A stretch of 13,749 bases of DNA from Helicobacteraceae bacterium (GCA_029258405.1 JARHYY010000008.1:1-13749), one strand, 5' to 3'. Shown: positions 6,698 through 13,749, counted from the stretch's first letter. A program made the numbers and translations. The notes: generated by a model from the letters alone, not told the origin.

Positions 6698-7717
6698 ATG
6701 ATTTTTATTGATGCATGCTTTAAAAAAACAACCCCATATACGCCTATTTGGCTTATGAGGCAAGCAGGAAGATATCTTGATGAGTATAGGCAAGTACGCA
6801 AAAGTGCTAAAGATTTTTTAAGTTTATGCAAAAATCCGCAATTAGCTAGCACAGTAACTTTGCAACCTGTTGATATTTTAGGGGTTGATGCTGCTATTGT
6901 TTTTAGCGATATATTGGTTGTGCCTATGGAGATGGGCATGGGGCTTGGTTTCTATGAGGGAGAAGGTCCTCGTTTTGATTTTAGGATTCGTTGTTATGAT
7001 GACATGCTTAAACTCAAGGATAATGCCTACAAAAGAGTTTCATATATGTATGAAACATTAAAGATTACAAGAGATAAACTTGATGATTCAAAAGCACTTA
7101 TTGGGTTTTGCGGTTCTCCTTGGACATTGGCAACTTATATGATTGAAGGGGAGGGAAGTAAAAATTATATTTATTCCAAAAAAATGCTCTATCAAGAACC
7201 AAAAACCTTACAATTTCTGCTCCAAATGCTTGCCAATGAGCTTAAATATTATCTTGAAGAGCAAATCAAAGCGGGGGCAAATGCACTTATGATATTTGAT
7301 TCTTGGGCTGGGGCATTGGAACAAAGTGTATATTTTGAATTTAGCTGGAATTATATGAAAGATATTGCTTCTAGCATTAAAAGCAAATATCCTCATATCC
7401 CGCTTATACTTTTTCCTAAGGGTATTGGTACATATCTTGAATATATTGATGGTGAGTTTGATGTTTTTGGGGTAGATTGGGGAACATCTCTTGCATATGC
7501 ACAAAAAATATTAGGCGATAGATATGTATTGCAAGGCAATCTAGAGCCAGCAAGGCTCTATAATATACAAAGTGTTAAAGAAGCAATCAAAGATATTTTA
7601 AGCACAATGGATAAGCAACCTTTTATCTTTAACTTGGGGCATGGTATATTGCCTGATATACCAAAAGAAAATGTGATTGAACTTGTAAAAATGGTGCATG
7701 GAGCAACAAGACGATGA
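6698..7717 (+). CDS. hemE: Uroporphyrinogen decarboxylase
   Basis: Cytoplasmic heme-pathway enzyme that removes four acetate carboxyl groups from uroporphyrinogen III to give coproporphyrinogen III, without a cofactor. At 339 aa it is the usual size. Both family signatures are present: PIWLMRQAGRYLDEYR near the N-terminus, with the substrate-binding arginines Arg21 and Arg25, and GFCGSPWTLATYMIEG near residues 131-146. The catalytic aspartate is Asp71 in IVFSDILVVP, and the conserved GNLEP and NLGHGILP segments follow near the C-terminus. AAGGA at 6687-6691 supports the start. The ATGA overlap at 7714-7717 couples it to dctQ. It lies in a mixed operon and not with other heme genes. Confidence 0.96.
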   Translation: MIFIDACFKKTTPYTPIWLMRQAGRYLDEYRQVRKSAKDFLSLCKNPQLASTVTLQPVDILGVDAAIVFSDILVVPMEMGMGLGFYEGEGPRFDFRIRCYDDMLKLKDNAYKRVSYMYETLKITRDKLDDSKALIGFCGSPWTLATYMIEGEGSKNYIYSKKMLYQEPKTLQFLLQMLANELKYYLEEQIKAGANALMIFDSWAGALEQSVYFEFSWNYMKDIASSIKSKYPHIPLILFPKGIGTYLEYIDGEFDVFGVDWGTSLAYAQKILGDRYVLQGNLEPARLYNIQSVKEAIKDILSTMDKQPFIFNLGHGILPDIPKENVIELVKMVHGATRR

Positions 7718-8253
7718 GGCAAGCATTATACAGAAAAGATCCTTTTGTAAGAAGTGTGGAAATATTAGAGGGTATAATAAAGGTTACAGGGTATTTATCT
7801 GCTTTGTTGCTTATCATTCTTGCGTTCTTTGTATGCTATAATGCTGCAATGAGATATTTTATAAATTTTTCCTCTATCGCCCTTCAAGAGGCAGAATGGC
7901 ATTTATTCGCAGTATCATTTTTGTTAGCTATTCCTTATACTTTGCAAATGAATAAGCATATCCGTTTAGATATTTTTTATCAATATTATCGTTCAGTATT
8001 GAGGCATTATTTATGGATTATTGTAAATTTATTTTTTATTATTCCTTTAAGTCTTATTATCCTTCACTATGGTAGCGATTTTGCCATGTTAAGTTATCAG
8101 CAAAATGAAATTTCAGAAAGTGGTGGGCTCACACATCGCTATATTATCAAGGCGATGCCAGTATTTGCTTTTTCTCTCATGTTCATGCAATCTTATGCCG
8201 AGATTTTAAAGAGCATTATATGGCTTCGCAAATATTATCGCATAAGGAAATAA
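7714..8253 (+). CDS. TRAP transporter small permease subunit (DctQ family)
   Basis: An inner-membrane protein of 179 aa with four hydrophobic segments at roughly residues 25-50, 62-82, 95-120 and 145-168. The segment EAEWHLFAVSFLLAIPYTL followed by HIRLDIFY is the hallmark of DctQ subunits, which pair with the large DctM subunit in tripartite ATP-independent periplasmic transporters for organic acids and related solutes. Its ATG overlaps the hemE stop as ATGA, and its own stop is directly followed by the dctM start, so translation of all three is likely coupled. No periplasmic binding protein gene (dctP type) is beside it, which is unusual. The substrate cannot be named from sequence. Confidence 0.88.
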   Translation: MRQALYRKDPFVRSVEILEGIIKVTGYLSALLLIILAFFVCYNAAMRYFINFSSIALQEAEWHLFAVSFLLAIPYTLQMNKHIRLDIFYQYYRSVLRHYLWIIVNLFFIIPLSLIILHYGSDFAMLSYQQNEISESGGLTHRYIIKAMPVFAFSLMFMQSYAEILKSIIWLRKYYRIRK

Positions 8254-9546
8254 ATGCTTACACCTTTTTTACTCTTTCTTGTTGCTTTTATTTTTTTGTT
8301 TATTGGTGTGCCTGTTGCCTTTGCCTTTGGGGGGGCAGCTGTGCTTATAGCATGGCTTGATCCTGATATTAGTCTTGGGGTATTTGCACTTTTACCTACA
8401 AGAATTTATGGAATCATGAATAATTCAACACTTATGGCAATGCCTTTATTTATATTTATGGGTTTAATGCTTGAGAAAAGTGGTATTGCTGAAAAATTAT
8501 TACGCAATATTGATAAACTCTTTGGCGTATTTTCTGGAGGTATGGCAGTTGGTGTAGTACTTGTTGGTGTGCTCTTAGCAGCAAGTACAGGAGTTGTTGG
8601 GGCAAGTGTGGTTATGATGGGCGTGATTGCTATCCCTGCAATGCTTGAGGCAAAATATTCTCCTGTTTTTTGCAGTGGTGTGGTGAGTGCTAGCGGAACT
8701 CTAGGGCAGATTATTCCCCCTTCTCTTGTGCTTATTTTATTGGCTGATGTAATGCGTGTGTCTGTTGGTGATCTTTTTGTTGCTGCTTTATTGCCTAGTG
8801 CAATGCTTGTAGGGTTTTATTTGCTTTATATTTTTATTGCTGTTAGCATAAAGCCATCATTAGCCCCCCCTTGTAATGTATCACGAGAAACACCAAAGGC
8901 ATTGATTATTGAAACCATTAAAACTTCTATGCCACCTATTATGCTTATTGTAGTTGTTTTAGGGGGCATTTTTAGCGGCATTGTTACGCCAACAGAAGCC
9001 TCTGCTTTGGGGGCTTTGGGGGCGATTGTGCTTTGTGCGTTAATGCGTAAATTTTCTCTAAAGCTTATTTCATCTGCTGCTTTGCAAACAGTTTTATTTT
9101 CTGGAATGATATTTACTATTCTCATAGGGGCTTCAGCCTTTAGCCTTATTTTCAATGAAACAGATGGCGGGGATTTGATTTTTGAGCTTTTTGACACAGG
9201 AGCAACACATGAAAAATGGGTGTTTATTGTTAGTGCTATGATTCTTGTTTTTGTTTTAGGCTTTTTTATTGATTTTATTGAGATTTGTTTTGTTATTATT
9301 CCTTTGCTTATGCCTATGGTTGCCCATTTTGGAATAGATCCACTCTGGTTTGCTCTACTCCTTGCTATCAACTTGCAAACCTCTTTTTTAACCCCACCTT
9401 TTGGCTTTGCTCTTTTTTATCTTAAGGGGGCTGTAGGAAAAAAATTAAAAACACTTGATATTTATAAAGGTGCGATACCCTTTATTATTTTGCAATTACT
9501 ACTTTTAATTATCATTATGCTTTTTCCTGAAATAACATATTCATAA
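8254..9546 (+). CDS. TRAP transporter large permease subunit (DctM family)
   Basis: An inner-membrane protein of 430 aa with about 12 membrane segments, the channel-forming subunit that drives uptake with a sodium or proton gradient. Typical DctM stretches are MAMPLFIFMGLMLEKSGIAE, GASVVMMGVIAIPAML, SGTLGQIIPPSLVLILLAD, GIVTPTEASALGALGA and LQTSFLTPPFGFALFYLKG. The last group, with FIDFIEICFVIIPLLMP, resembles the FcbT3 branch named for mannitol or chloroaromatic transport, but that name should not be read as a substrate. AAGGAA at 8244-8249, within the end of dctQ, supports the start. The gene contains a G7 run (8329-8335) and a C7 run (8864-8870), both potential slippage sites that would truncate it. 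It overlaps nothing downstream; 53 nt separate it from the exporter. Confidence 0.92.
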   Translation: MLTPFLLFLVAFIFLFIGVPVAFAFGGAAVLIAWLDPDISLGVFALLPTRIYGIMNNSTLMAMPLFIFMGLMLEKSGIAEKLLRNIDKLFGVFSGGMAVGVVLVGVLLAASTGVVGASVVMMGVIAIPAMLEAKYSPVFCSGVVSASGTLGQIIPPSLVLILLADVMRVSVGDLFVAALLPSAMLVGFYLLYIFIAVSIKPSLAPPCNVSRETPKALIIETIKTSMPPIMLIVVVLGGIFSGIVTPTEASALGALGAIVLCALMRKFSLKLISSAALQTVLFSGMIFTILIGASAFSLIFNETDGGDLIFELFDTGATHEKWVFIVSAMILVFVLGFFIDFIEICFVIIPLLMPMVAHFGIDPLWFALLLAINLQTSFLTPPFGFALFYLKGAVGKKLKTLDIYKGAIPFIILQLLLLIIIMLFPEITYS

Positions 9547-9599
9547 TAGCGACATCATTAAAACAAATCATTAATAGGCAATAAATAAAAAGGATTATT

Positions 9600-10772
9600 A
9601 TGCGTGGCTATATGTGGATTATCGTCTTATTAGCATTTTCTAGTTTTTGTTTGGGGGTTGCTGAATTTATTGTCTCTGGAATCCTAACAGGCTTAAGCTT
9701 GTATTATAAAATTTTAGACAGTCAAGCTGGGCATTTAGCAAGCATGTATGCTATCGGTGTGGTTATTGGTGCTCCTATTGTAAGTGTGCTTATATCTGCA
9801 TGGAATTATAGAAAACAGCTCTTTTTTACTCTCATTGTTTTTTGTATTTCTAATATTGTTGTATTTGTTACTGATATATTTTTTATAGCCCTTATAGCAA
9901 GGTTTATTAGTGGTCTTATGCATGGTTTGTTTTTTGTCATAGCTGTGATTATTTGTATAAAGGTTGCCCCAAGGGGCAAAACAAGCATGGCTATTAGCCT
10001 TATGACAAGCGGACTTACTATAGCTTTGGTAACAGGAGTACCCATTGGCATATTCCTATCTGAAAACTATGGGCTTTTATCCCCCTTTAGTTTCGTTGCT
10101 TCTGTAAGCCTTTGTGTGTCTATGGCTTCTTTATTTATTATGCCAAAACTGAAAGGCAAAAAAGCTGGCTTTAAGAATCTTGGTATAGCTTTTAAGTTTG
10201 CTCCTCTTTATCAAAGTTTTTTAATCACTGCTTTTAGTTGCGGTTCTATGTTTGTAGTTTATATTTATTTGCGAGTGCTTTTAGAAAAGCATGGCTTTAG
10301 CACAGAAAGCATTAAGCATGTTTATCTCTATTATGGTATTGCAGCTATTTTTGGAAACCTCTTTGGTGGTAAAATGGCAGATATAAAAGGAGCTTTTTTT
10401 TCACTTTGTTTTATTTTGGTTATATTAATGGTTTGCTTATTTCTTATGAGTTTTAGTTTTTATTTTTCTCATCATGCCCTTGTGCTTAATGTTGCTCTTT
10501 TTGCTTTCTTTGGTTTCGCTTGCATTACACCACTTAATATGCTTTGTAACCATCTTGCCAAAGTCTTTACCCCAAAAACACAAAATGATAGCATAGCACT
10601 TAATCAGGGGGCTTTTAATGTAGGTATTGCTTTTGCATCTTTTGTTGGCGGAGCAGTGCAACAATACATCGATATTAATTTTAACGGTATTTGTGCTGCC
10701 CTTTTTGCCTTAAGTGCTTTTTTGATTCTTTTTATTTATATAAAACCCGCGTATTTTAAAGTAACTTCATAA
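9600..10772 (+). CDS. Major facilitator superfamily exporter, DHA1 (AraJ/YdhP-like) type
   Basis: An inner-membrane protein of 390 aa with 12 predicted helices and no soluble domains. The first helix with FSSFCLGVAEFIVSGIL, the YAIGVVIGAPIVSVL segment, RFISGLMHGLFFVIA followed by APRGKTSMAI, and TGVPIGIFLSENYG in helix 5 are typical of proton-driven drug or metabolite efflux proteins of the DHA1 group. The substrate is unknown; sugar, purine and drug exporters all share these motifs. The start is supported by AAAAGGA at 9587-9593. It lies 53 nt after dctM with no clear promoter or terminator between, so read-through from the upstream operon is possible. Confidence 0.88.
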   Translation: MRGYMWIIVLLAFSSFCLGVAEFIVSGILTGLSLYYKILDSQAGHLASMYAIGVVIGAPIVSVLISAWNYRKQLFFTLIVFCISNIVVFVTDIFFIALIARFISGLMHGLFFVIAVIICIKVAPRGKTSMAISLMTSGLTIALVTGVPIGIFLSENYGLLSPFSFVASVSLCVSMASLFIMPKLKGKKAGFKNLGIAFKFAPLYQSFLITAFSCGSMFVVYIYLRVLLEKHGFSTESIKHVYLYYGIAAIFGNLFGGKMADIKGAFFSLCFILVILMVCLFLMSFSFYFSHHALVLNVALFAFFGFACITPLNMLCNHLAKVFTPKTQNDSIALNQGAFNVGIAFASFVGGAVQQYIDINFNGICAALFALSAFLILFIYIKPAYFKVTS

Positions 10773-10825
10773 TTTATTCTCATTTTGTAATTGTTAATAT
10801 GTAAAAAAATAAATGTAAGCTTAGC

Positions 10826-10831
10826 TACAAT
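10826..10831 (+). promoter_or_regulatory. -10-like element upstream of the chemoreceptor remnant
   Basis: The motif AGCTACAAT includes a TACAAT hexamer about 50 nt upstream of the ATG at 10883. The same nine bases recur at 12780-12788 in the other large gap. It may be the surviving promoter of the dead chemoreceptor gene. A second, stronger TATAAT at 10861-10866 lies too close to the ribosome binding site to be used for that ATG. Confidence 0.35.
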
Positions 10832-10882
10832 CTTGATTTTATAAAATTTTATTATTTAATTATAATATTTCAAGGAAGCAAT

Positions 10883-10936
10883 ATGAATTGGAATTATAGT
10901 CTTGAGCATTATATCCATGAGTATGCAAAAAAGTAA
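10883..10936 (+). CDS. 17-codon ORF, possibly the surviving start of a dead gene
   Basis: ATG at 10883 is preceded by AAGGAAG (10872-10878) at ideal spacing and opens MNWNYSLEHYIHEYAKK before a stop. I recognise no family. Its good initiation site and the chemoreceptor debris that starts five bases downstream suggest it is the original 5' end of that gene, now cut off by a frameshift. It could also be an independent small peptide. Frame and length give no way to decide. Confidence 0.25.
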   Translation: MNWNYSLEHYIHEYAKK

Positions 10937-10940
10937 TTCT

Positions 10941-11162
10941 ATGAATAATACAGTTGTAGCACAATTAGTACCTACAACAAAAACCATACAATCAGGTGAC
11001 ATGTTGTGCAAACATTAACACAGAGCTCAAACACTGTTGTTCAACTTGAAAACATTACACAACAAAATGTGCACATTGCTCATCAATCACAAGAAGTAAG
11101 TAATGCACTAGATACAAGTGGCAAATAAGATATTAAATGATGTGAATAAGAAGAGGTTTTAA
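10941..11162 (+). pseudogene. Decayed methyl-accepting chemotaxis protein (deleted and frameshifted)
   Basis: Three reading-frame pieces give chemoreceptor-like sequence. Piece one (10941-11018) reads NNTVVAQLVPTTKTIQSGD, resembling a segment before the signalling domain. Piece two (11009-11128) reads QTLTQSSNTVVQLENITQQN and then VHIAHQSQEVSNAL, typical of the last coiled part of Helicobacter chemoreceptors. Piece three (11121-11162) reads ANKILNDVNKKRF and a stop, a typical chemoreceptor C-terminus. The join between pieces two and three needs a one-base shift near 11120. Between pieces one and two the whole kinase-control hairpin of roughly 200-250 residues is missing, so a large internal deletion occurred. 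The product cannot signal. Piece one is the least certain part. Confidence 0.7.
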
Positions 11163-11249
11163 TTAAGAACCTTTATTGCTCTTTTTAGGCCCATTGATTC
11201 TTATTGAATCTAAAAGATAGCATAAATATCCTTGCAGATTTACTGATAT

Positions 11250-11280
11250 AAAAACCCCGCCCATAGCTTTAGACTATGGG
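11250..11280 (-). terminator. Hairpin: probable aspB terminator or IS200/IS605-type end
   Basis: CCCATAG (11260-11266) and CTATGGG (11274-11280) form a perfect 7-bp stem with a 7-nt loop. Read on the minus strand it starts 28 nt after the aspB stop and is followed by CGGGG and five Ts (11254-11250), so it can act as a terminator for aspB, although the stem is not directly next to the T-run. The form ACCCCGCCCATAGCTTTAG also resembles the subterminal hairpins of IS200/IS605 elements as I remember them. Confidence 0.55.
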
Positions 11281-11308
11281 ACATATTATAAAAAACTTAG
11301 CTTCCATA

Positions 11309-12478
11309 TTATGAGCTGCAATCAACAAAATGCTTTATCCGCTTAATTCCTTCGATAATGGTTTGCATATCAGCTGCAAAAGAAAACCTAAAATAGCTGC
11401 CCATTCCAAAACCCTCACCAGGAACAACAGCCACCCCCTCTTTTTCTAAAAGCTCTGTACAAAATTTCATTGAATCTTTTTGTATTAATCCTACATTCAC
11501 AAAAAGATAAAATGCCCCTTGTGGAGTGATAACTGAAATATTGTCAATAGCATTTAAAAGCTCTACTGCTTGATTGCGTCTTAATGCAAATTCATGGCAC
11601 ATTTTTTGTATTTCTGTTTCTATGCTTCCATTAAGCACAGCAATAGATGCCTTTTGTGTAATAGAATTTATATTTGATGTGCATTGACTTTGAAGATTAT
11701 CCATGAGCTTTATAAGCTTTTTGTCTTTAGATGCACAATAACCCATTCTCCAACCTGTCATAGCCGCTGATTTGCTCACACCATTAACAGATATTGTACG
11801 CTCAAGCATATCATCGCTCACAGAAGCAACAGAACAAAATTCTCCTTCATAGAGCAATTTTTCATACATTTCATCACTTACTACCCATACATTAGTATCT
11901 TTCAGAACTTCTGCTAATGCCTGTATCTCTTCTTTGCTATACACACTACCAGTTGGATTAGATGGAGTGTTAAGAACAAGGAGCTTTGTTTTATGTGTTA
12001 AATTTTCTCTTAGTTGTTGTGGGGTGATTTTAAAGCATGTTTTATCATTGGTATTAATAATAATATTTTTTCCACCATAGTAATTAACAAGCTCTGGATA
12101 AGTAACCCAATAAGGTGCTGGAATAATCACCTCATCATCTTTATTGATAAGAGCAGCAAAGATATTAAAAAGTGAATGTTTAGCCCCATTGCTCACAATC
12201 ACTTCATTAGTATCATAATGTAAATTATTTTCTCTGCTTAATTTTTCACAAATAGCTTGCTTTAACTCCGGGATTCCACTTACAGCCGTATATTTTGTAA
12301 AACCAGCATTAATGGCTTTAATAGCCTCATCTTTAACAGCTTTTGGTGTATCAAAATCTGGCTCACCCGCTGAAAAAGAGAGGATATCTCTGCCCTGTGC
12401 TTTTAATTCTCTTGCTAATGAACTTATAGCAATGGTAATTGATTCTGAAAGGCTCACAATTCTTTGAGAATATTTCAT
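11309..12478 (-). CDS. aspB: Aspartate aminotransferase, class I PLP-dependent
   Basis: Cytoplasmic enzyme transferring the amino group between aspartate and 2-oxoglutarate (oxaloacetate and glutamate). In this subgroup it often also aminates prephenate or keto acids. The 389-aa length is standard. Key residues: the NPTG motif with Asn174, Asp202 for the PLP ring nitrogen, Tyr205, Lys236 in VSKSAAMTGWRMGY as the Schiff-base lysine, Arg244 for the phosphate, and Arg364 in YFRFSFA for the substrate carboxylate. AAGGAT (12484-12489 on the minus strand) lies at good spacing before the ATG. It is monocistronic here, flanked by two large gaps. It shares no obvious role with the neighbours. Exact keto-acid preference cannot be read from sequence. 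Confidence 0.92.
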   Translation of the reverse strand: MKYSQRIVSLSESITIAISSLARELKAQGRDILSFSAGEPDFDTPKAVKDEAIKAINAGFTKYTAVSGIPELKQAICEKLSRENNLHYDTNEVIVSNGAKHSLFNIFAALINKDDEVIIPAPYWVTYPELVNYYGGKNIIINTNDKTCFKITPQQLRENLTHKTKLLVLNTPSNPTGSVYSKEEIQALAEVLKDTNVWVVSDEMYEKLLYEGEFCSVASVSDDMLERTISVNGVSKSAAMTGWRMGYCASKDKKLIKLMDNLQSQCTSNINSITQKASIAVLNGSIETEIQKMCHEFALRRNQAVELLNAIDNISVITPQGAFYLFVNVGLIQKDSMKFCTELLEKEGVAVVPGEGFGMGSYFRFSFAADMQTIIEGIKRIKHFVDCSS

Positions 12479-12525
12479 TCTACATCCTTAAAAATATATA
12501 TTATGTATTGAGCACATAATGGGTT

Positions 12526-12531
12526 ATTATA
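12526..12531 (-). promoter_or_regulatory. -10 box of aspB
   Basis: On the minus strand this is a perfect TATAAT in an AT-rich setting. Transcription would start near 12519, giving a leader of about 40 nt that includes the AAGGAT ribosome binding site. No -35 is evident, as is usual for this group. Another AT-rich hexamer closer to the gene (about 12495-12506) cannot be excluded. Confidence 0.45.
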
Positions 12532-12779
12532 TTGCAATGGTTGTTTATTTATCCTTATAGAAGCATTGAAGTTAGGTAAAGTCTTTATATGAATCGCTCA
12601 TCTAAGAGCAATATACTTAAGCAACCCAACAATAAACAGAAAACATTTATCATGCAAATATATGATACAAGAGTAAAATAAAATCTATGAAATAATCCTA
12701 TTATAAACATTACTCAATATCTCTTAAAATATTTTAATCTATTCATTCTCAAGCATATATAAATTTTTGCTCTAAAAGT

Positions 12780-12788
12780 AGCTACAAT
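12780..12788 (+). promoter_or_regulatory. Orphan plus-strand promoter-like element
   Basis: AGCTACAAT, with TACAAT as a possible -10 at 12783-12788, is preceded by a T-rich stretch with TTTTTGCTCT at about 12764-12773, which fits the Campylobacterota promoter style. It points toward the 3' end of the oppositely oriented cfa gene and no plus-strand gene follows, so it could drive a small or antisense RNA. The same nine bases occur at 10823-10831. Confidence 0.3.
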
Positions 12789-13018
12789 ATACATCAAATA
12801 ATATAAAAAAGTAAAAGCTTATTACATAAAGCATTCTATCACATAAAGAATCCAAAGATAGCAAAAGACTATCTCAAAAGTCCTCTTTATCGCTATAAAA
12901 TAGCATGAATTTAAGCAATAACAACCCCTTGTCCCTAAAAATCGACATACTTTAGAGCCATAGTATTAAAGGGTTAGGCTAAGATAAACATTATAATTTT
13001 AGATATATTAAATAATAT

Positions 13019-13749
13019 CTAATGATAAATATATTCTTTTGTGAGATGCAATTGATTATTAATGCCTTTTGTCATGAGAAGCTGAAATATATCTACACTT
13101 CCAACGCGAAAGGCAGAGGCACAAGATTTTAAATACAAACCCCACATTCTAATAAACTCTTCATCATATTTTTTACGCACTTCATCTAAGGAATTATTAA
13201 AGTTTTCATACCAAATATCTAATGTTTTAGCATAATGGATTCTCAAGCTCTCTGCAAGCAAAAGATGAAAATCCCATTCACTAATAGTGCTGATAACTTC
13301 TCGTAAAGAAGGAATATATCCACCCGGAAAAATATATTTATCAATCCAAGCATTTGTTTTTCCCTCAAACATTCCTAATATAGAATGCAACAAAAATGAA
13401 CCACCCGGTTTTAAGGCTTGTTTGACCTTCATAAAATAAAGCGGGAGATTTTTTTTCCCTACATGCTCAAACATTCCAACAGATACAATCTTGTCAAAAT
13501 AATTCTTAAATTCTAAAGCTTGATAGTTTAGTAATTTAATCTCTATCTTATCTTCAAGTCCTTCTTGCTGTATTCTCTCTTTTGCTTTGTTATACTGCTC
13601 TTCAGATATTGTAATGCCTATGGCATTTATATTATATTGTTGCACTGCCCTAATCACAAGCCAACCCCAACCACAACCTATATCTAAAAGTTTTTCTCCT
13701 TCTTTTAGATCGAGTTTTTTAAGTGTATGATCAATCTTGTTAATTTGTG
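13019..13749 (-). CDS. cfa: Cyclopropane-fatty-acyl-phospholipid synthase, C-terminal part (cut by window edge)
   Basis: A SAM-dependent enzyme that methylenates unsaturated acyl chains of membrane phospholipids to cyclopropane rings. The 242 residues present continue in frame to the window edge, so the N-terminal part, about 140 aa by comparison with E. coli Cfa (about 380 aa), lies outside. They begin QINKIDHTLKKLDL, then the SAM loop LLDIGCGWGW, then IGITISEEQYNKAKERI. The family block VSVGMFEHVGKKNLPLYF is followed by KPGGSFLLHSI, WIDKYIFPGGYIPS, HYAKTLDIWYENF and EEFIRMWGLYLKSCASAF. These match Cfa closely; the mycolic acid methyltransferases are related but less likely here. A GTG at 13657 is an internal valine, not a start. 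An A8 run (13449-13456) lies in the coding strand. Confidence 0.93.
   Translation of the reverse strand, partial: QINKIDHTLKKLDLKEGEKLLDIGCGWGWLVIRAVQQYNINAIGITISEEQYNKAKERIQQEGLEDKIEIKLLNYQALEFKNYFDKIVSVGMFEHVGKKNLPLYFMKVKQALKPGGSFLLHSILGMFEGKTNAWIDKYIFPGGYIPSLREVISTISEWDFHLLLAESLRIHYAKTLDIWYENFNNSLDEVRKKYDEEFIRMWGLYLKSCASAFRVGSVDIFQLLMTKGINNQLHLTKEYIYH

Larger units (their letters stand above)
10773..11308. other. Intergenic region with a chemoreceptor remnant and a hairpin
   Basis: The 536 bases between the MFS exporter and the aspB stop hold no intact gene. In order they contain a -10-like TACAAT (10826-10831), a very short ORF with a good ribosome binding site (10883-10936), the broken tail of a chemoreceptor (10941-11162), and a 7-bp hairpin at 11260-11280 serving as a terminator or IS end. 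No terminator is visible directly after the exporter. Confidence 0.7.
12479..13018. other. Intergenic region with promoters and small hairpins, no gene
   Basis: The 540 bases between aspB and cfa hold the aspB promoter, a plus-strand -10-like TACAAT (12783-12788) with no gene ahead of it, and a series of short stems: GATAG/CTATC (12857-12873), GCTAT/ATAGC (12892-12904), and an imperfect outer stem AACCCCTT/AAAGGGTT (12923-12930, 12968-12975). All frames are broken. It may contain a small RNA or IS debris, but neither is demonstrated. Confidence 0.6.

Noticed and set aside
8826..9371. 181-codon minus-strand open frame inside dctM
   Set aside because: The opposite strand encodes clear DctM motifs throughout; the antisense product is low-complexity and lacks a convincing start.
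12905..12955. Short ORF starting MNLSNNNPLSLKIDIL
   Set aside because: It has only 16 codons, no ribosome binding site before it, and overlaps the imperfect stem region. Recurrence in related genomes would be needed to revive it.
12923..12975. Imperfect stem AACCCCTT/AAAGGGTT as a cfa terminator or second IS605 end
   Set aside because: The stem has a mismatch, a long loop and no T-run in the cfa direction. The idea that it pairs with the 11260 hairpin to bound an element carrying aspB is unsupported by any transposase or target repeat.
1..13749. CRISPR arrays, tRNA or rRNA genes, toxin-antitoxin or phage-defence genes
   Set aside because: No regularly spaced repeats, cloverleaf-like stretches or defence-type domains were seen on either strand.

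Overview
The window looks like a piece of chromosome from an enterohepatic Helicobacter or a close Campylobacterota relative; a H. hepaticus-type genome is my best guess. The reasons are low G+C, promoters with a strong TATAAT-type -10 and only a T-rich upstream region, AAGGA-type ribosome binding sites, a TlpD-like chemoreceptor with a zinc-binding C-terminus, and many 2-4 nt junctions between functionally unrelated genes. No tRNA, rRNA, CRISPR array or complete mobile element was seen.

Layout. (1) Positions 1-437 are AT-rich with no intact gene. They hold a 28-bp perfect palindrome, a coding-like remnant with an internal protein repeat, and a good promoter. (2) Positions 438-2915, plus strand: a neurotransmitter:sodium symporter (NSS) family amino acid transporter followed 18 nt later by alanine dehydrogenase, apparently an uptake-and-deaminate pair yielding pyruvate, ammonia and NADH. 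(3) Positions 2929-4215, minus strand: a membrane-anchored chemoreceptor ending in a CZB domain, convergent with ald and preceded by a sigma54-like promoter. (4) Positions 4389-9546, plus strand: a tightly packed run of lipoprotein (probable TTG start), pdxA, a coiled-coil protein, hemE, dctQ and dctM, with 4-nt or larger overlaps or gaps of 0-2 nt. It is followed after 53 nt by an MFS exporter (9600-10772). The run joins vitamin B6 synthesis, heme synthesis and a TRAP transporter whose binding protein is not in the window. (5) Positions 10773-11308: a decayed chemoreceptor remnant and a hairpin that is either the aspB terminator or an IS200/IS605-type end. (6) Positions 11309-12478, minus strand: a class I aspartate-type aminotransferase. 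(7) Positions 12479-13018: a gap with promoters and small hairpins but no gene. (8) Positions 13019-13749, minus strand: the C-terminal two thirds of cyclopropane-fatty-acyl-phospholipid synthase, cut by the window edge.

Most genes are recognisable metabolic or transport genes. The less ordinary signals are the chemoreceptor with its sigma54-like promoter, the dead chemoreceptor beside an IS605-like hairpin, two 7-nt G:C homopolymers in dctM, altered sodium-site positions in the NSS transporter, an unrecognised coiled-coil protein inside the pdxA-hemE operon, and the palindrome and repeat-protein remnant at the left edge. I did not find a convincing wholly new multi-gene system.
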